A stretch of 64,000 nt of DNA from Oscheius sp. JU75. Taxonomy: Eukaryota > Nematoda > Chromadorea > Rhabditida > Rhabditidae. A program made the position numbers and the translations under genes. Every line of letters starts with the position of its first letter. The stretch's first letter is position 1. Location: assembly GCA_037178855.1 (NCBI GenBank), contig JASJZC010000002.1, positions 4,588,001 to 4,652,000 on the forward strand, given 5' to 3'. Under the pieces are notes generated by a model. That model had not been told where the DNA came from. It saw only the letters and a program-made list of their open reading frames with translations, and made no database searches. This document shows positions 34,980-46,154 of the stretch, in pieces.

Positions 34980-37900
34980 ATGGAATGGCTGAGCGATGAT
35001 GAGGAAAATGTGCGACGGCGGCAACTGCTTGTCTACGGTACGCCTGTCGCATTCACCTTTCTGCTATACTTATTCGGATTTGGGTGAGTTTTGGGAACAA
35101 AGTAGAGAAAAATGAGTAACAGAGCTCTTTCCATCACAATCTGCGTCTCGGCACTCTTTCTTGGGGCCCAAATAGCACAATGGCTTGTCCTTGACTCGAG
35201 TGAAGCAATTTTATCGTCTGTGTTAGAATTGTGGCTCGGACGAGAGAATCTAGTTTGGAAATTAGCGAAAAAGACTGACGGTAGTCCTACGAAAAGGAGG
35301 AAATTGCCATGGGAAGGTGAGTAAAACTCTAGAGAAGAGAATTATGGAATTTAACAGATCTAACCATTTCGACGAATGTGAACAGCGCACTAGAAGGATT
35401 TCTAGAGCAGGTTGTCGAGCAATATGTGAACAATTGGTACGAGGTTGGAATCAGTCGCGACAGGGCGTTTTTGAACGAGATCAAGTGAGTCTAATGGCTC
35501 AGTTTTATACAAAAACAAGTGCAGGTACCAGATCAGATACGCCTGTTCGAATCTGTTGAACAAACTCCAAACCCTGGATCTGAACACGGTTGTCGCCGAA
35601 GAGGCAGTTCCCGCGACTGCTCTGCATGCCCACAAGATCATAAACATCTCCTCGACCCTAAACGAAAACGCGCCAACTTCTCTCCTCGAGTCTCAGATTA
35701 GTGAAAAGTTCACCGATCTTCACTACTGTCTGGGATCGAGAAACAGCGAAGTTCTTTACCTGAGACAGGTTGGATGTGCGAGAAAAAGAAATACAGTATC
35801 CTCAGATAGCCGACTGGCTTGTACCTTTGCTTCTGGACGAGAGTCGACTCTCTGGAAGGGCACACGATGACGACAATCCGAATGAGCGAGAGGATATCAG
35901 GAAATATGTGAGAGTACTTTCTAAATTTCATGAAATGGGTGTTTTAGAAGAACTGGCCTTCGCATTCTGCGCGTCATTTTCTGAGAGAACTCTTGGTGAA
36001 TGCCGTCTTGATGCCATTAGCTGATTTGGCAGCGGATCCAGACACATTGAACCATCTCATAATCACTGCTCTTGACAGTCAAGGAGAAGAAGTCGAGACT
36101 GAGGGAGAGGTGAGCTCAGAGACAGCTATACAACACGAAGATTTCAGAAAACAGAGGTGGAGTTTCTGCATGGACTGACAGATGTGAACATGGACAGTAT
36201 TCCGGACAGCTTACTGCAGTTAAAGCTCAGTGATGTGAGTTACAGTAGCTAGAAAATAAGTAGAGTAGACAGAGGTTTCTGATAAAGTAGTAGTTCGACT
36301 GTGATTGGTCACATTACATGAACTTGAGATGACGAGTAGACTTGTAAGAGAAACGAGCACAGCACGAAGTCATGAGTTACGCATAAGAGGGAAATAAAAC
36401 AAGGAATAGACCAATTGGAAAGAAATTCTCACCATCTCAGATTCTCCGAGACGCTCGTCGGTTCTCCATGTTCCGCATCTTCCTTCAAGATGTCCGAGGT
36501 CCGGTGAACGAACTAAACTTTCTAGCAGAAAGCAACAGAATACACCATAGTCTACAGAAAAAGGTAGGAAGGAAAACAACTCAAAGAATCGGAGCGCAGG
36601 ACGAGACAGCGAGTCAAATATCCTACGATGTGTGGCAGCTCTACACTCAGTTCGTTCATGATGCGGCAGACAACAGAATTCTGTTCGATGAGGACACAGT
36701 GGTCGAGTTCAAGCAAGCTGTTGAGAGTAAGAATGCGGAGATGCTGGACAAGATTATCGAGAAGGTATGAACAATATGTAGAATTAAATCAAAGTCGTCC
36801 TTCAGTCCTACCAGATAGTTTACCAACGAATGCAAGCCAATCATGTGATACCCTTTTGTCAGTCGGACGCTTTTCTTGGATACCTCTGCGGAAGTCCGCC
36901 CGTTTCAGTCACAGAGCTGATTGAGAAGCCATCGAATCAGAGAAGGAGCAGCTCGTCGGAAAGGACAGTCTCTTTTAACATGTTCAGGTAGGGTACAGTA
37001 GAAGGACAATGCTATTGAGCTATAGAACTCATCTACGGAGATTGTTCATACTATCGTCTGAGGGATCAGCGGAGGGAGAGGAAGCTCTGGAAGACGAGTT
37101 CCCGATGACCTTGAAGGGGAAGAGCGAGGAGGTCGACAATCACAGTGGGTCTTCCGAGGTGAGTATCTATTGAACACTACAGAAAACTGATTCAAGTTTA
37201 TAATTCGTTATGCAAGAAAACCAATTACAGAGCGATGGTTTCACAAAAGTCGACGTGCCTTTGATTGACATTAGTGAAGACTCTTCCGAGCAACCATCAC
37301 CGTCCGGCGAGGAGGAAGTTCCAGAGACTCCGTCTAGTCCCGAAGCTCTTCTCGTCATTGACAGTCAGTCGCGTAATATGAACCAGTGGAAGGTATCCAT
37401 CCCTAAGGTTATACCGTCCAGAGATGCAATCACAGGTTGGTCAGAGTTGTGAGAAAAAGGAATACTTATACAGGCCGAACAATATACGGCTACTTGATTG
37501 AAGTACGCCGAAATGACGCCAAAGAGACGGAAACGAAGCAGTGGAGCATCTTTCGCCGATTCCAAGAGTTCTACATCCTTGAGGCTAAACTACTCGAGTT
37601 TCACGGCGATGCTCTACGGTTTTCGAGTCTTCCGACTAGAAAGTCCTTCGCTCCGAAGACTCGAGCCTTTGTGGAACAGCATAGACTCGTAGTCGCTTCC
37701 TTCTTGTCCTCACTGTGCAAACAGGTAGGAAACGCTCCGATAAATACCTTTTTGTTCAGAAAGTGCTGCATAACTCGGATCTCCTCCTGACCTTCCTCTC
37801 CAGCCCGGATGAGTTCAGAGACACTCTGATGCTCAGCGATCTGAATCCGTGGAAAGTCGTGAAGCAGATGCCGGGAAAGTTGTCACGCGAGAAGGGACAG

Positions 37901-38748
37901 CACCTTCGTCCATTTCTTCTCAATCTGTTGGCAAAAACATTAGCTCCTCCGGAGAAATTTGATAGCAGATCTCAGCTGGATGTTGCCTCCGAGACAAGGT
38001 AAGAATAAAAAGGATGATAGGGAGAACAACAAGTTTTCAGTAGTCTTTCCTCTGTGAGTGCCATGGGAACCGACGTCCCGTTCTCCCTGTACAGTAGAGT
38101 TTTCGGGAACAATTTCAACAAAAATGTCGAGCCACAAGATGATACAGGTTACTCCATCTGGACGAGGTTAATTTATCTCATGAACTGCAAGAAATTCATG
38201 TTCAGAAGTCCATTGGACGCATTCATCCTAGTCCTGACCAACTTCCTTCCACTAGGATCCCAACGGATGTTCACACTGATCTCTTCAATACGTCTTCTAT
38301 GTCGCTCAACCTTCGACAACATCATCAAATCTGTCATTGGTCGTCTCTTCGGAAAACTTTTCGAGGAGGATAGACTCATCTACCTGATCACTCTGACAGA
38401 ACAGAGCCTATTTTGTCCAGAATTGGTCACTGCGACCGAACAGGAGAAGGTTCTTCGGGAAGAACTGGCTAAGAAGAAAGTCGAGGAATTCGTCCAGGAC
38501 GAAGTAATAACTTTCTGCTACTTTCACAGCATCCAATTCAGATTCCCTCGTATCTGACTCGATTCCTCGGTAGACACAATCTGCGAGACGGAGCGCGTCG
38601 TCTTGTTCAGTGTCTACAGTATCCTCGTCTGAACAAACAGCTTTTCTACATTCTTCTCGATATCCTTTTAAACAACCTCTTTCTGGCTTCCGAACCGGCC
38701 TTTGTAGATCCGCTAGCGGCCGAGGAACTCAATGTCCTCAAGGGATAG
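34980..38748 (+). CDS. SNX14: Sorting nexin 14-like protein (PXA-RGS-PX-nexin C)
   Basis: SNX14 is an ER-anchored protein of ER-lipid droplet contacts. ATG 34980 (MEWLSDDEENVRRR) is followed by two hydrophobic segments (FTFLLYLFGFG and ICVSALFLGAQIAQWLVL). Domains in order are PXA (about 35360-36100), an RGS-like domain (RFSMFRIFLQDVRGPVNELNF to LGYLCGSPP, about 36450-36900), a serine/acidic linker, PX (YGYLIEVRRND through RRFQEFYILEAKLLEFHG, about 37480-37790) and the C-terminal nexin domain up to TAG 38746-38748. The PX sequence is closer to SNX14 than SNX13 as I recall them. About 14 exons are seen. The 200-nt intron around 36235-36440 is longer than its neighbours. Confidence 0.85.
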
Positions 38749-38913
38749 CCGTATTACTTGTACATTCTTCAGTTACTGTCGTCGGCTGTGGCAAATCTCA
38801 CTGTCTCTCACTCCCGGTGACTCCCTCCCAGCCAACGTCAGGGTGCTAATTGTATACTTACCTTGTACACTCTTATCTATTACAGTGAATATTTGGTCTC
38901 GAGCAATAATTTA

Positions 38914-41007
38914 TTATACCCAGTTAACTATGCGTCTTCTTTCGAGAGAAGTTACTCTGAATTCCCATTGTTCATATAAGTATATCCCCTTACCGGCTCT
39001 GTAAGTCCAGGTGGCATTGACCGGTCCGTTCTTTGTGAACATTCCCACAACTATCAGATTGTCGAAACTGGTGTAATAGTCGTAAGAAGTTCCACCCGTA
39101 CAGCATTTTCTCGTTCCGCTCATCTGGAAGTTGCCCTCTTTGACCTCGAGAGCATTCCAAGGACATCCGGCAGTACAAGCCATATTTTGCTCCTTGACAA
39201 ACATCTTCACTTTTTTCCCTGCTGGAGCCTAAACTCTCATCAATCAAAGCTAATTTTAAAAGAATGATACCCTGATATGCCAGTAGCATTTGTCGACCAT
39301 GAACTGCATGTATTCGGTGGAGTTGAGTTGTCCTGTGAATGTCTGTTCCTCTCCGACCTTGGCTTCGAGAATTCCTCCACAAGTTGGAGATGGTTTCGTC
39401 GAAGCCTCGATTTCTGTACAAAACTTTCCGCCAAATCCGTGAGGACATTCACATTGAGAGCAGTCATTCACATGAGGCAGACCTCCGTTCTTGCAGCTGT
39501 TCGTCACATTTCTACACTTGTCTGGAAGAGATTGACCAATTAAAGAGAGACCAATACCGTAGCATCCATATAAAGTGTTGATCTGAGCAATGTCTTGGAA
39601 GGTAGGAAACATTCTGTTTCCAATGGTCAGCAGTTTTTTGTAGTCTTTCGTGTAGATCTTCGCCTTCTCCAGATTGAAAGGATCACCCTCTAAAACTCGG
39701 TAATCGAAAGAAATAGAGAGCTAGTACGTTCTCCATAGTGCATTATGCTTCCGAGCTCGTAATTGAATCCCTGATAGTCTCCTTCTCCGTCCTAAGTTTT
39801 ATTTGTTGGGTCACCAAATCACCTCACTTTCTCGTAGTTGTACGTATCATTCTTCCAGACATTGCCGAAATTGACGACCACGTAGCCGTCTCGATCTTTT
39901 CGGACATGCTCATGTTGGAAGCCTGGAAATAAGATAACTCTGTAGGAAGTAAGCCTTACCTAGAGCATGCATGATCTCGTGGGAAATCGTTCCAAACTGA
40001 AAATGTATTTTTACAAGAAAGTCTTATATGAACCTGATTGAAACAGTACGGGTGGAATCCAATGTCCTGATTGCTGGAATCGGCCTGGTAGAACGACATC
40101 TTGCCAACGTAGCTCCAACATCCGTCTGACTGAAAGCACTGAACATTTTGAAAAGATTCAAGTCTACCATTCTGAACCGAAGAACGACCTCGACTTTCGA
40201 GGGCCATGAGCGGACAAAACGAAGGCAAGTGTGGTTACGGTAGTAGCTCAATGCCTCTTCAATTTGCAGACGACGCATCGTCGCTGAATTTTTGTTGTGT
40301 CCAAGAAGCAAGACGCTACCTACGAACATTGTTGTGGAAATAGTATCCGATTCTCTCAGGATCCCACTTGGCTGTTTTGGCCTTAGAGGGAGGCAAAGCA
40401 GCCCTTTTATGTTTGGTCTGTATCTTTTCAAGGGCCTGTTCGGGTGTTAGAAGAATGTCTCCCTGGTAGAGATACTCCGACAGACCACCCTGATCATTGA
40501 TAGCTTCTTCTGTGTTTCTGTTCGGGGAGACTTCTTCGTCAGAATGGTCGTGACTGAACTGAAAGAATCTTTGACATTGAACAAACTAGTTAGATACAGC
40601 TACGGCTGCTCGTTCTTCGGCCGGGCTCTTCTGAGCATAGCTCAGAGCTCGACTATGAGAGACAGCCAGACGTCGGAGTCGACCCTTCAACAGAAGTAGC
40701 TCCCTTTCGGTCATCTGTCCATCCTGGACGAAGGACTCGATTGCCGCCTGTAAAATAAAATAAGTTGCTTCTCAAAATGTCGGTTTTGATCAGATATCGG
40801 GGGAGCGACTGTCACAACGAAATGATGGAAGAGCGTTTCAACGCCGCTCTCTCTCTCTCTCTCGTCCAGAAAGATCCTTTGTCCTTTGAGGACTGTCTCT
40901 TGCTTACCTTCACAAACACCTTTTATGAGCTCGCTGTTTAAAAATACCTGATTGAGTCCCGGCGTCTGAGCATAGACATCTATCGCCAATATTAGAAACA
41001 GTAGCAT
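38914..41007 (-). CDS. Secreted astacin zinc metalloprotease with EGF and CUB domains
   Basis: This is a nematode NAS-type astacin, an extracellular endopeptidase of cuticle, moulting or secretions. ATG 41007 begins a signal peptide (MLLFLILAIDVYAQ). A long propeptide is rich in charged residues. The catalytic domain has the zinc site HEIMHALGFQHEHVRKDRD, spread over two exons at about 39984 and 39929, and the Met-turn GSIMHYG. An EGF module (CKNGGLPHVNDC, CECPHGFGGKFC) and a CUB domain (CGGILEAKVGEEQ to FDNLIVVGMF) follow. The first intron is about 200 nt and contains a GA repeat. The 3' end is uncertain: a GTAAGGG donor at about 38997 suggests further exons, so the stop at 38914 is provisional. 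Confidence 0.85.
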
Positions 41008-42687
41008 AGCTCTCTGAAAAATCTCATTAACACTACTCCCATATATCTGACCGCCTTAACCTATGAGAACTTTCTGATTAGTCTGGGGGCACTGATTCTA
41101 ATGCCCTCATTTTACAACAGTTCCGAGGCCGAACAGAGTATCGAAATGCAGTTGCGTTTGACGACTCTTTTAGTGCCAATTTGAACGAGAAGAGAGTCTC
41201 GTGGTTGACCTCTTGGCCAAGAGGCGTCATACTAGGTATTTCCCCAAACGATTGTACTTTGCCTGGAACTAGGGGAATCTTTTGAGCTAGCATGCAATAC
41301 AGATGGTGGTATCTAGTAAGATTGCCTCGAGGAGTGACTTAAAGTTATTGAAAAGCCTAACAGTTAATAAGGAACATTTCTCACTTTATAAAGTATGACT
41401 TGAATGAGTCAAGAGGTTCTAATAATGGACCCTCTGAATCTGAATGGACTGCCATGAAGTCTTGCATATCCTATTGTTACTCACCTTCCCTTCTGTAAAG
41501 ACTCTTTTCAGATGTCAGCTGATAAGAAAAGTCTGCCGATCTTCGTGACGGGAGGTCTGGATGATGAGGAAGAAGGTAAGAGGTGGGCGGGAAGCGCCTA
41601 AAGGCACATCCACCAGTTCTCTCAGATTTTTTGCCCAGAACATCCGCCGCAACTTTCGCCCGGATGAAGAACTGTCACTTAGGCGTTCGTTTTGGAGAGA
41701 GAGAGAGAGAGTGCGGTTTGACGATGGCACGCGCCTGTTTTTTGAACGCCTAGACAGATTTGGACGAATTAAGTGAAAGCCGAAAGTGAATCAGCTGATG
41801 ACAGGGCTAGACAGCTTGACGCCAACTGTCGAGGGAATTTCTAAAGAACTAACGAGTGTAATCTGTACAAATCCCATCACTTCCGGTTGCGACTGAAACA
41901 GTCTGCACTTTCAATGACGGCCGATCCGACGATTGCCATCTATAGAAAAAAAGAACTTGGATTGGCAGCAGCCTTTTGAGAACAGCCTTGCCAAAGTGAG
42001 ACGCTTCATATGGACAGTTTGCAGGAAGAGGGATACAAAAGTTCTTGATAATTTTGGCCAGTTTTATTGAGTCGCTTTTCAGCTGCTAGCATCCCAAAGG
42101 AAAGATCCCTCTCCCTTGATCACAGTCCAGCCTTCATAAGTAAAGATTACCGACTATAATCACATGATTCATTGACATTGTCACAACAGAGAATCAAGGC
42201 CATCAAATGAGAAAACAAGGAACAGATCTCCTCTCGCCTAAAATAGAAAGTCTTTTCATAGCGTTACAAGACAAATACTGACCAAGAAGACATCACTTTA
42301 TTCGTCAGTAACACTCCTATAAAAAGCATGCTTATCACATGGAGACAGTCATTTGGCGAACCCCTTGGTATTCCCCAAGAATCATAAAAAGAAGGAGTCT
42401 CCTTCCCCTCGATGTCTGTCCAGTGTAACGGTCAACTTCGATCTTTCACCTCGACTTTTTATTGTTTCTCGAGACTGTGAAACGCCCATTTCTAACAAGT
42501 TCGTCTTAGCGGAATGTCTAACAATCTCACACGACAACTTTCATGCGAACAAAACCACCCGAGCACCAGGATTCCGAGAAAGATCTCTTTCGATTTTAGT
42601 CAGAACGGTATTAACTTTTTTCTGACCTTACTTTTGTTCAAAGGTTCAACCAGACTTTGTAGAAGTTTTCTCTTTTAAGGCCTGGCA
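41008..42687. other. Apparently non-coding gap between astacin and glutaminase
   Basis: This 1.7-kb stretch lies between divergent genes and should hold both promoters. Short ORFs have no recognisable domain. A GA dinucleotide run lies near 41696-41711, and another is in the astacin intron at about 40849-40862. Confidence 0.4.
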
Positions 42688-45121
42688 ATGGAGAAGCAGC
42701 ATAAAATGGTCCGACTCCAGAGTCCACTCCGGAACGTACCTTCTCAGCGAACATGTAAGCTTTTTGTCGTCTTGTCAAACAAATCTTCAGTGGAAACCCT
42801 TCAAACTATGCTGGACAATAAGCCATCTGTGGCCCGATTGACTGAATCTCTCAAACATTTGTCCGCTCCATATGAGCGAGAGAGTAAGGGACAAGAGGAC
42901 ACTATCTTCGAACTGTTCAAGATTCCAAACAGGAACGAAGCGTCTATCGGTCGATTACTTTCGGTAGGGCTTTGGGAGAATTTTCTACCAGAAGTCCTAG
43001 GTTCTGAAATCTTTCGGACTGCGAGAGGACGATCCTCGATTCAAGGGAATGATGGAGAAGGTCCGCGAGATCGAGATGGAAGAAGAGGAGAGAAGTTGCG
43101 AGGCTCACGAACAGAAGCACTGGAAGATTGAGAAGGAGCAGTTTGTTGAGTGAGTGTGTCTAATAACTGGACAAAAATATACATTAGATGTATCTCGAGC
43201 TCGACAGATCTTATCGCCAAAGCGCTCCAAAACGAGTTGGTCATTCCACGGTGGGGAAAGTTTGTCGACTCAATCAGGACCATCTTCAATGAATGCAAAC
43301 AGCTGACCGACGGAAACGTGGCTACCTATATCCCTCAACTGGCTCGGCAAGACCCGTTGCAGTGGGGAATGAGTATTTGCACAGTCGATGGACAGAGGGT
43401 GAGTTATCCAGAATGGAATCGTCTCATCAAACCTTTCAGATGTCTCTTGGAGATTCGAAAGCTCCCTTTTGTGTACAATCGGTCAGTAAGGCGTTCAACT
43501 ATGCAATTGCTGCAAGCGAGCTGGGAGCGGACGTGGTTCACTCCTACGTTGGTCAGGAGCCGTCTGGACGCTTCTTCAATGAGATTTGCCTTGACCCCAA
43601 AAGTGAGTACGCTATTGAATTTTTTAATGAGCATTCTAGACAAACCTCACAATCCAATGGTCAATTCCGGCGCCATTGTGGTCACATCTTTAATCAAGAA
43701 CAAATTGGACATGGCGGATCGCTTCGAACACGTATATTGTCTGGAAAACAATCTAAATGAGACGTTACAGGTCTTGACAGAGTACCGGCGCATAGCTGGT
43801 GGAGAGTACATTGGTTTCAATAACGCCACCTTCCTTTCCGAGAGGTCCACAGCTGACAGGAACTATGCATTGGCCTATTACATGAAGGTCTCAGTTGTCT
43901 CTACTTTTCCCATACAACCGTTATTAAATTGCAGGAGAACCACTGTTTCCCGCCGGAGACGACTTCCTTGACCGATGCTCTCGACTTTTACTTTCAGTTG
44001 TGCTCGGTCGAGGGGAACTGCGAATCTCTCTCTATCATGGCAGCCACATTGGCAAATGGGGGCGTTTGTCCAACTACCCAAGAGAAATGCATTGATCCTC
44101 AACCGACAAGAGATGTGCTCAGTCTTATGTATGGTATAGTTTAAAATAAGGTTCCCGGGACATACCAGTCGCCCGTTTGAATTCGCAGCGCAAAGTAGAA
44201 CTGAGTCAGTCAGCCCCATCAGAGGGAGAGTCAGCCAGCGGTATACTGTCGCTTTAAATGGGTCCTCATGTTGGGGGCTCATACTTCAATTGGGGAACAT
44301 ATCTATACTTTTATGGATTAATTTAACTTCCTCCTTTCATGTATTCCTGCGGCATGTATGATGCCTCTGGGCAATTCAGTTTCTCCGTCGGTCTTCCTGC
44401 AAAGAGTGGAGTCTCGGGCGCGATGATTGGTCAGTTCATATCTCCTCTCTCATCATTCTCTTCCAGTCGTGATTCCAAACGTGATGGGAATCACACTTTG
44501 GTCTCCAAACCTTGACAAGATGGGCAATTCTGTTCGAGGAGTTGCCTTCTGCAAAAAGCTGATCGATACATTCAACTTCCACAACTACGACTCCCTACTC
44601 CATGCGAACAACATCAAGAATGACCCGAGGAGGAGGGAATGGAAGCAGAAGGACCGCTCACAAACTGTCTTGTATGTAGCCAGAGCTGGAGATCTAACAG
44701 CCATGAGACGACTGTTCTTGCAAGGAGTTGACATCTCGACGTCCGACTACGATGGCAGGACAGCATTGCATGTGGCAGCTGCTGAAGGGGACCTACCGAT
44801 GATGAAGTTCCTGATTAACGTTGCCAAAGTACCCGTTGATATGAAGGACAGGTGAGAATATGATGAATTCCTCAAAAACAAAGATAAAGGTGGGGACGAA
44901 CTCCTTCGGACGACGCTGCCTTCTTCAAGAGATCAACCTGTGAGGCTTTCCTCATCAAAGCTCAACGTCGCACAGTTCGCAGTGATTCTGTCTCGTCTGT
45001 GAGTTCAAACGAGGAAATCTGGGACGAGTTGGAACGACCGAGAGCAGCTTTTTCCATCAACGATTCTATACCTTCACCACCAAGAGTGTCCCGTGATACC
45101 CCGCCGGTAAATGCTCAATAG
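42688..45121 (+). CDS. GLS: Kidney-type glutaminase with ankyrin repeats
   Basis: This enzyme is a phosphate-activated mitochondrial glutaminase that converts glutamine to glutamate and ammonia. From ATG 42688 there is an N-terminal EF-hand-like helical region, then the serine beta-lactamase-like fold. It contains the catalytic SxxK in [39 protein letters not shown] and [13 protein letters not shown]. Ankyrin repeats follow ([20 protein letters not shown]), then a serine-rich tail ending at TAG 45119-45121. Introns are mostly 36-45 nt. The joint between DVLSLMY (ends 44132) and SCGMYD (starts 44345) crosses a 212-nt segment without a normal AG acceptor. No mitochondrial presequence is obvious at the chosen start, so an upstream exon may be missing. 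Confidence 0.9.
44127..44344 (+). repeat. ATGTAT direct repeats bounding a non-canonical glutaminase intron
   Basis: ATGTAT occurs at 44127-44132 and again at 44339-44344. Removing one copy plus the 206 nt between joins the glutaminase codons ...LMY and SCGMY exactly as in the family. The left side offers a good GTATGG donor at 44129. The right side has a pyrimidine tract but reads CTTTCAT where CAG is expected. The segment has an in-frame stop, so it is not coding. Confidence 0.6.
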
Positions 45122-45179
45122 TTGTAATTGTATATAGACGAGAAATGAATAGACTATCCTCTTTCTGTGAGCTTAACTA

Positions 45180-46130
45180 CTATAAAATAGATGTAGAGAC
45201 AGGACAGAAGAGGAAATCAACAAATAAAGTACAATCGTATAAAGTCAAATTCATTGTTAAAAAAGAGTTGTCTTCTCTTTTCACTCCTTGCAGCCAATCG
45301 GACCTTACGTGTGCTGGAAGCAAGCCACTTGGCTTGTCTTCCAGCACACGTAAGGTCCGATTGCTCGTTAAAGTCATTGAAGAACGGAGGAAGCTCTTCG
45401 GCCAGAGCAGAGGCCATTCGAGCAGATTGTTCACGTTCATTGTCCAGAAGAGGAAAAGACGTCTGAAGGCTCGCTGCTGGGGTTGAACTTCGTGCTCACA
45501 GAAGGCGTGATACAGATAGAAAAATATAGAAGAAACCCAATAACCCATGATGACATCGACGGAGTGTGTTCGACTCAGGAACAGACAGATCATGACGGTG
45601 AGACAGCAAAGGAAACTGACCGTCATGAAAATCCGTGCAAAGTTCCACATCGTCTTGTCGATTCAGCTCATGGGATGGGTGAACGCAGATCTCTCCTCCA
45701 TCTACATCTACATGTACGTAGCTGGCCGGAATGTGGGTGACACAGAGCGAGACTGCCCTCACCAAGAACAGAACGAACCCAATGTAGAAGAGTCGTCGAG
45801 GCACGATCTATCGATGCTTGTGGCAGATGCGGCAGAGGATGTAGGTGCCAAGAGAGCTAACACACGCGAGCCAGTCGACCATAGTCCGAGCAAGCGTGCT
45901 CTGACGGAAGTGGCCATGCATCAGATCAGGCAATGGTTCACGACTGATGATGTCCGAGATGATGGTTGAGGAGGACGGCCACGAGGAAGAAGGCGAAGAC
46001 GGCCAGAGTCTTGCGCCTCTCCGAAATGTGGAACAGCGTTTGGCGGGCAGAGAATGCAGCTAGATCGACGACGGGCGGTCTGGAAAGACTTTCTTGGTCC
46101 GTTTTCAGTAAGCTTTGTTGGGATACTCGA
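45180..46130 (-). pseudogene. Degenerate sphingomyelin synthase-like gene
   Basis: Minus-strand pieces match the sphingomyelin synthase family, multi-pass enzymes that move phosphocholine from phosphatidylcholine to ceramide. They include a first helix (KTLAVFAFFLVAVLL), REPLPDLMHGHF, MVDWLA, HKHR then IVPRRLFYIGFVLFLVRAV, and the C-terminal HSVDVIMGYWVSSIFFYLYH, which retains a catalytic His-Asp pair. Three lesions are visible: a frame change between the first helix and REPLPDL near 45930-45960, an in-frame TAG at 45808-45810 replacing one residue between HKHR and IVPRR, and absence of the catalytic CGDxxxSGHT block between HIPASY and the last helices. A 54-nt GT-AG segment could skip the stop but would delete a conserved part. 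An assembly error is possible. Confidence 0.5.
45295..45363. repeat. 69-nt near-perfect palindrome
   Basis: Two 26-nt arms (45295-45320 and 45338-45363) are exact reverse complements. The 17-nt centre adds a further 7-bp stem (CAAGCCA/TGGCTTG) with a 2-nt turn and one unpaired base. It lies near the 3' end of the damaged sphingomyelin synthase-like gene and about 170 nt past the glutaminase stop. Confidence 0.9.
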
Positions 46131-46154
46131 GCATTTGACTTCTTCCTCAGTCAC

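Noticed and set aside
40849-41711. GA/CT dinucleotide runs in the astacin intron and upstream gap
   Set aside because: Ordinary microsatellites of fewer than ten units. They could be GAGA-type sites, but nothing supports that here.
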